Of a stretch of DNA of 17,149 nucleotides, positions 13,539 to 17,149 are shown one piece after another (within the stretch, counting starts at the first letter, position 1; every line of letters begins with the position of its first letter). The notes below the pieces were generated by a model. The model searched no databases, was not told the DNA's origin, and saw only the letters and a program-made list of their open reading frames with translations. Position numbers and translations under genes: made by a program. Source of the DNA: JANXUC01 sp043782485 (GTDB lineage: Bacteria > Acidobacteriota > Terriglobia > Terriglobales > Acidobacteriaceae); the NCBI GenBank assembly GCA_043782485.1, contig JAYWAL010000039.1, forward strand, positions 1-17,149, read 5' to 3'.

Positions 13539-14552
13539 GTGAGTGCGCCGCTGCTGGAGGTTCGGAATCTTTCTGTGCAGTTCCCCGGCACCGGCCGTGA
13601 CGGGGCCGCTCTCAGCGCTGTCCGCGACGTGAGCTTTTCGCTGGCGCCGGGCGAAGTGCTGGGCTTGGTTGGGGAGTCTGGCTCGGGCAAGTCAGTGACT
13701 TCCCTGGCTTTGATGGGATTGCTGCCGCCGCAGGCTGGGATATCCGGAACCGCACTTTTAGCCGCAGCGGGCGAGCCTCCGGTGGATTTGTTGTCGGCTT
13801 CCGGCGACCAGCTGCGCGCCTTGCGCGGCTCGCGGATGGCCATGATTTTCCAGGAGCCGATGACGGCCCTGAATCCCGTGATGCGCGTGGGCGAGCAGGT
13901 GGCGGAAGCGGTGCTAGCGCATCACCCCAAAACCTCCAAGCAGGAAGCGGGCCGCAGGGCGGTGGAGGCGCTGCGCGAGGTGGCGCTGCCGGAACCGGAA
14001 AAGAGCGCGCGCGATTATCCGCACCAACTTTCTGGCGGGATGCGGCAACGCGTGATGGTTGCCATGGCGATTGTGAACCGGCCGCAGCTGCTGATTGCCG
14101 ATGAGCCTACAACCGCGCTGGACGTGACCATTCAAGCGCAGATTTTGGAGCTTTTGCAGGACTTACGCACGAAGTTCCATCTGGCGATGTTGTTTATTTC
14201 CCATGACTTAGCGGTGGTTTCGCGGGTGGCCGACCGGGTGGCGGTCATGTACGCCGGCGCTTTGGTGGAAATGGCCCCGCGGAAGGATATTTTTCAGGCA
14301 CCCGCGCATCCTTACACTCAGGGCCTGTTGCGGGCTGTTCCAACTTTGAGAACGGATCGATCGCGTCCGCTTGCGGTGATTGAAGGCAGCGTTCCGCCGT
14401 TGCGCGCTCTGCCGCCGGGATGCCTATTTGAACCGCGCTGCAAATTTCGCATCCCAGCCTGTTCCAAGACGCTTCCCAGTCTGCTGGAGGTCTCACCGGG
14501 CCACTGGAGTCGGTGCCCCGTGGTGCAACTTCCCGCAGTCAGCGTCCCCTAG
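13539..14552 (+). CDS. Oligopeptide/dipeptide ABC transporter ATP-binding protein (OppD/DppD type)
   Basis: A 337-residue ATPase subunit for a peptide importer, acting at the inner face of the membrane. Walker A GESGSGKS is at 45-52, the Q-loop Gln105 in IFQEPMTALNP, the signature LSGGMRQR at 164-171, Walker B LLIADEP at 184-190 and the switch His222 (ISHDLAVV). The C-terminal oligopeptide-transport domain is present, with AHPYTQGLLRAVP and a cysteine set in GCLFEPRCKFRIPAC and WSRC. The GTG at 13539 puts LLEVRNLSVQF at the N-terminus as usual; the frame is open to 13479 but the added residues look non-coding. No permease, OppF or binding protein gene is adjacent, so its partners must be encoded elsewhere or were lost. 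Confidence 0.9.
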   Translation: MSAPLLEVRNLSVQFPGTGRDGAALSAVRDVSFSLAPGEVLGLVGESGSGKSVTSLALMGLLPPQAGISGTALLAAAGEPPVDLLSASGDQLRALRGSRMAMIFQEPMTALNPVMRVGEQVAEAVLAHHPKTSKQEAGRRAVEALREVALPEPEKSARDYPHQLSGGMRQRVMVAMAIVNRPQLLIADEPTTALDVTIQAQILELLQDLRTKFHLAMLFISHDLAVVSRVADRVAVMYAGALVEMAPRKDIFQAPAHPYTQGLLRAVPTLRTDRSRPLAVIEGSVPPLRALPPGCLFEPRCKFRIPACSKTLPSLLEVSPGHWSRCPVVQLPAVSVP

Positions 14553-14605
14553 TGCAACTTCCATCGTGCAACCCGCGGGTGTTTCTCCGGCTCTAAAATT
14601 GATTG

Positions 14606-14645
14606 AGGCCCCCAGTTAGCTTTGCAGAACCATGCCTGGGGGGCT
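14606..14645. repeat. Inverted repeat overlapping the metallophosphoesterase promoter
   Basis: AGGCCCCCAG at 14606-14615 pairs with CTGGGGGGCT at 14636-14645 (9 of 10) around a 20-base loop. The loop contains the -35 box and the right arm lies in the promoter spacer. It could be an operator or the end of the OppD transcript; there is no T-run after it. Confidence 0.4.
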
Positions 14646-14650
14646 ATACT
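14622..14650 (+). promoter_or_regulatory. Sigma70-type promoter for the metallophosphoesterase-RNase H pair
   Basis: TTGCAG (14622-14627) and TATACT (14645-14650) are separated by exactly 17 bases. The expected start of transcription is near 14657, giving a leader of about 54 bases before the GTG at 14711. The leader carries AGACAGTTCTT twice, at 14665-14675 and 14681-14691, a 16-base period. Confidence 0.55.
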
Positions 14651-14664
14651 CCGATGTTCTTAAT

Positions 14665-14691
14665 AGACAGTTCTTGCTACAGACAGTTCTT
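14665..14691 (+). repeat. Direct repeat AGACAGTTCTT x2 in the leader
   Basis: Two identical 11-base copies at 14665-14675 and 14681-14691, 16 bases apart, just downstream of the predicted transcription start. They could be regulator sites or a simple duplication. Confidence 0.5.
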
Positions 14692-14710
14692 CCCTAAACC
14701 GGATGATTGA

Positions 14711-15466
14711 GTGCGAATTTTTCTACTAAGCGATATCCATGCCAATTTGGAAGCTCTGAACGCCTGTCTGGATGCCGCTCCGCAGTTCGACTGCGCGGTC
14801 AATTTGGGCGATGTGGTGGGCTATGGAGCTGATCCCAATGCGGTCATCGACCGCGTGCGCGCGCAAAATCCCGTGCTGGTGCGTGGCAACCACGACAAGG
14901 CGGTTTCCGGCGTGATGACGCTGGAGCACTTTAATCCCATGGCTGGCATGGCGGCCCAGTGGACGCGTGACCGACTGACCCCGGAAAACATGGATTGGCT
15001 CCGAGCCTTGCCGCAAGGGCCCATTCGCATGCCGGGGCTGGAGAATACCCAGTTTGTGCATGGCTCGCCCCTGGACGAGGATGAATACCTGGTTAGCGCG
15101 CGTGATTCACAAGAGCCTTTGCTGACCGCCGCCACCCCGGTTACGTTTTTCGGTCATACCCACCGGCAGGGCGGTTTCAGCCTGGATGAAGAAGGCACGG
15201 ATGTGATTCATCCCGTGTGGGCCTCCACGGAAGGGAAATCGGTTTGGGAGATGCCGCTGCGGGAAGGTGTGCGCTATTTGATCAATCCGGGTTCGGCGGG
15301 GCAGCCGCGCGACGATGACTGGCGGGCCGCATTTTCCGTTTATGATACAGAGCGGCAGGTAATGGAATTTCATCGTGTGCCCTACGACGTGAAGACGGCG
15401 CAAGAGAAGATTCTGGCGGCGGGATTGCCGCCGCGGTTGGCGGTCCGGCTGGCGACCGGCCGATGA
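14711..15466 (+). CDS. Metallophosphoesterase (YfcE/protein-phosphatase-like)
   Basis: A 251-residue calcineurin-like phosphoesterase with a di-metal centre. Ligand motifs in order: SDIHAN (Asp8, His10), GDVVGYG (Asp34), RGNHDKA (Asn60, His61), VHGSP (His117) and FGHTHRQ (His149, His151), followed by INPGSAGQPRD typical of this subfamily. It is probably a cytosolic phosphodiesterase or phosphatase; the substrate cannot be assigned. The GTG at 14711 places MRIFLLSDIH at the usual N-terminus. A promoter lies at 14622-14650, and the RNase H-like gene follows after 20 bases, so the two are likely cotranscribed. Confidence 0.9.
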   Translation: MRIFLLSDIHANLEALNACLDAAPQFDCAVNLGDVVGYGADPNAVIDRVRAQNPVLVRGNHDKAVSGVMTLEHFNPMAGMAAQWTRDRLTPENMDWLRALPQGPIRMPGLENTQFVHGSPLDEDEYLVSARDSQEPLLTAATPVTFFGHTHRQGGFSLDEEGTDVIHPVWASTEGKSVWEMPLREGVRYLINPGSAGQPRDDDWRAAFSVYDTERQVMEFHRVPYDVKTAQEKILAAGLPPRLAVRLATGR

Positions 15467-15486
15467 GTTCGTTGTAAACTGACGGC

Positions 15487-16122
15487 ATGTCTGGCACGCT
15501 TCCTCCCCGCAGCGCTCCCTCCAGTTTGTTTACTCCGCGAAACGCTCCAACCCCGGAGCGATACATCATCGCGCACATTGACGGTGGTGCGCGAGGAAAT
15601 CCCGGGCCAGCGGGCTATGGCGTGGCCGTGGCCGATTCCTCCGGCAAACGCGTGGCCGAGTTAAGCGAATACATTGGCCACCGCACCAACAACGTAGCCG
15701 AATACAGCGGACTTCTGGGGGCATTGCAGTATTGCCTGAAGCACGATGAGCGCTCGCTGAAAGTAATTAGCGATTCCGAGTTGATGGTGAGGCAGCTGAA
15801 CGGCCAATACAAGGTGAAGAGTCCGGATTTGAAGCTGCTCTACGACGAGGCGCAGACGATGATTCGCCGATTGGAGTGGTTTCGCGCTGAGCATGTGTTG
15901 CGGGCCAAGAACAAAGACGCGGACCGGCTGGCTAATGAGGCCATGGACCGAGGGATGCGGCGCGGGGACCATCCGGAGGGCGTGGCGAGGGAGAGTTCGG
16001 CGGGGACCGCCGTTGTCGCCGAGGCGCGGGAGTTCAATGGCATTGTGCAGAGTGGAAAGATTATTTTGTTGAGTGGGGAGTTGCCCGAGGGGACGATGGT
16101 GCGGGTGCGGGTGAAGAGCTAG
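15487..16122 (+). CDS. Ribonuclease HI-like protein with C-terminal beta-rich add-on
   Basis: A 211-residue protein. Residues ~25-155 form an RNase HI-type nuclease domain of the compact kind, with Asp32 (HIDGGARGNPGPAGYG), Glu72 (NNVAEYSGL), Asp96 (VISDSELMVRQLNG) and Asp146 (KNKDADRLANEAMD), so the DEDD set is complete. It would cleave RNA in RNA-DNA hybrids. After a linker of ~25 residues, the last ~30 residues (EFNGIVQSGKIILLSGELPEGTMVRVRV) resemble the DNA-binding strand motif of AF2212/DUF104-type antitoxins. The first ~24 residues are a proline-rich extension. It follows the metallophosphoesterase gene by 20 bases and converges on the DinG-like gene. Confidence 0.88.
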   Translation: MSGTLPPRSAPSSLFTPRNAPTPERYIIAHIDGGARGNPGPAGYGVAVADSSGKRVAELSEYIGHRTNNVAEYSGLLGALQYCLKHDERSLKVISDSELMVRQLNGQYKVKSPDLKLLYDEAQTMIRRLEWFRAEHVLRAKNKDADRLANEAMDRGMRRGDHPEGVARESSAGTAVVAEAREFNGIVQSGKIILLSGELPEGTMVRVRVKS

Positions 16123-16130
16123 AGCCGGCT

Positions 16131-16156
16131 CACCACGGAGACACTGAGACACCGAG
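16131..16156. repeat. Inverted dispersed repeat, left copy
   Basis: CACCACGGAGACACTGAGAC... from 16131 matches the reverse complement of 16228-16253 at 21 of 26 positions. It has an internal 8-base period (GGAGACAC, TGAGACAC). It starts 9 bases after the RNase H stop. The 96-base gap between the convergent genes also holds AATCGAAGAGT twice (16181-16191, 16206-16216). Confidence 0.5.
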
Positions 16157-16218
16157 AAGAGCGAAAAAATGAAAGCGAGAAATCGAAGAGTGAGAAATCC
16201 GGAAGAATCGAAGAGTTT

Positions 16219-17149
16219 TTAAGATTCCTCCGTGTCTCCGAGCCTCCGCGGTGAATCGGGGGTTGACCCGTCATCCCCCCCCACGCCGAAAAATTCTTCT
16301 ACTTTCTTAAGGTCTGTCGTCCTGGCATAGGCAGGCAAGCTCTCCAGAAACACGCGGCCGTATTGTTTTTTGAGGATGCGGTTGTCCATGAGGACGAGCA
16401 AGCCGCGATCATGCAACGAGCGGATGAGCCTGCCGAAGCCTTGTTTCAAAGTGATCACAGCGGCCGGAACTTGATAGTCGAAAAACGCATTGCCACCTTC
16501 AGCGTCAATGGCTTTGACGCGCGCCGCGACCACTGGATCGCTGGGAACGGCGAACGGCAGGCGGTCGATGATGACACAGCTCAGCTGCTCCCCTTGCACG
16601 TCCACTCCCTGCCAGAACGATGACGTGCCGAACAGAACCGCGTTGGGCGTGAGCCGAAATTGCTCTAGTAGCGCGTTCTTGGGCGCATCGCCCTGGCGCA
16701 AAATTGGGTAGCCGAGCACGCCGAGTAGGCGCTGGTAGATGTCATTCATCTGGGCATAACTGGTGAAGAGCACGAATGCGCGGCCACGGGTGATTTCCAG
16801 CAGACGGCGAATGCGATCAGCAGCCAGAGACCCAAACTCGGGCGTCCTCGGGTCAGGCAGGTCGGGAGGCACATACAGCAAAGCCTGCGTTTCATAATCG
16901 AAATGAGAAGGCAACACCGAATCCCGGGCATGCTCAATGCCGAGTCGGCGCTCAATGTATTCGAAACCGCCGCGGATTGCGAGCGTGGCTGAGGTCAGGA
17001 CGACCGAATCCATTCGGGCGAAAAGCGTCTCCTTCAGAATGGGCGAAACGTCGATCGGCGTGGCTTGCAAAAACACGTTATTGCGACCGCGCCCTCCGCG
17101 CCGCTCGATCCAGAAGACCGTGTTCGGCTCTTCCGATTCCATGAGAAAA
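16219..17149 (-). CDS. DinG-like ATP-dependent DNA helicase, C-terminal part (cut by window edge)
   Basis: This is the C-terminal ~309 residues of a superfamily 2 XPD/DinG-type helicase; the frame is open to the right edge, so the N-terminal half (Walker A, any FeS cysteines) is outside. Counting from the ATG at 17142: VVLTSATL at 47-54, AFVLFTSYAQM near 122-132, GTSSFWQGVDVQG at 172-184 (motif V), IIDRLPFAVP near 191-200 and QGFGRLIRSLHDRG at 234-247 (motif VI). The internal ATG at 17142 is not the real start. The last residues are encoded by a dispersed repeat. DinG proteins unwind DNA or R-loop structures; the specific role here is not determined. It converges on the RNase H-like gene. Confidence 0.9.
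   Translation of the reverse strand, partial: FLMESEEPNTVFWIERRGGRGRNNVFLQATPIDVSPILKETLFARMDSVVLTSATLAIRGGFEYIERRLGIEHARDSVLPSHFDYETQALLYVPPDLPDPRTPEFGSLAADRIRRLLEITRGRAFVLFTSYAQMNDIYQRLLGVLGYPILRQGDAPKNALLEQFRLTPNAVLFGTSSFWQGVDVQGEQLSCVIIDRLPFAVPSDPVVAARVKAIDAEGGNAFFDYQVPAAVITLKQGFGRLIRSLHDRGLLVLMDNRILKKQYGRVFLESLPAYARTTDLKKVEEFFGVGGDDGSTPDSPRRLGDTEES
16228..16253. repeat. Inverted dispersed repeat, right copy, inside the dinG 3' end
   Basis: This is the inverted partner of 16131-16156, but it lies within the last codons of the DinG-like gene and encodes part of SPRRLGDTEES before the stop at 16219-16221. With its partner it can form a long-loop hairpin between convergent genes. Confidence 0.5.

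Overview
The window looks like a chromosomal segment of a soil-type bacterium, most likely an Acidobacteriota (Terriglobia-like) genome. This placement is inference. It rests on secreted tetratricopeptide proteins, one of them with a carboxypeptidase-regulatory-like domain, on moderately high GC, and on intergenic repeat styles that I associate with that phylum. No rRNA, tRNA, CRISPR array, transposase or integrase was seen.

Layout. 1-2508: a membrane fatty-acid-hydroxylase/sterol-desaturase protein (+), bracketed by three copies of a palindromic intergenic repeat, converges on an RluA-type pseudouridine synthase (-) of the HRLGR variant. 2686-4277: a HigA-type antitoxin (-) preceded by only the C-terminal fragment of its HigB toxin and by a promoter with a palindromic operator, then a diacylglycerol-kinase-family lipid kinase (-). 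4413-8564: a secreted TPR protein (+) converges on a PilT/GspE-like ATPase (-), followed by a second secreted TPR protein (-). 8621-10878: queD, queE and queC (-), the pathway from 6-carboxytetrahydropterin to preQ0, interrupted between queD and queE by a four-helix-bundle (S23-type) gene lying between perfect 27-bp direct repeats. 10974-12352: an orphan VapB-like antitoxin (+) antisense to the overlong 3' tail of a PhyH dioxygenase gene (-), which follows a secreted SnoaL/DUF4440-like gene (-). 12353-12800 holds a terminator-like hairpin and a chain of small hairpins. 12801-17149: an unrecognised 160-aa protein (-), an isolated OppD/DppD-type ATPase (+), a metallophosphoesterase and an RNase HI-like protein with a C-terminal add-on (+,+), and the C-terminal part of a DinG-like helicase (-) that runs off the right edge.

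Working together: queD, queE and queC form one functional unit. queE and queC overlap by 8 bases, and the downstream secreted TPR gene may be cotranscribed. The metallophosphoesterase and RNase H genes form a tight pair behind a good sigma70-type promoter. The SnoaL-like and PhyH genes form another pair. The most distinctive structure is the four-helix-bundle cassette. Its gene and one repeat copy look inserted into a hairpin built of 7-base units in the queD-queE gap, and its N-terminus can only be read in full from a CTG codon behind a strong GGAGG. A second, uninterrupted hairpin of 7-base units lies downstream of the secreted TPR gene at 7387-7452.
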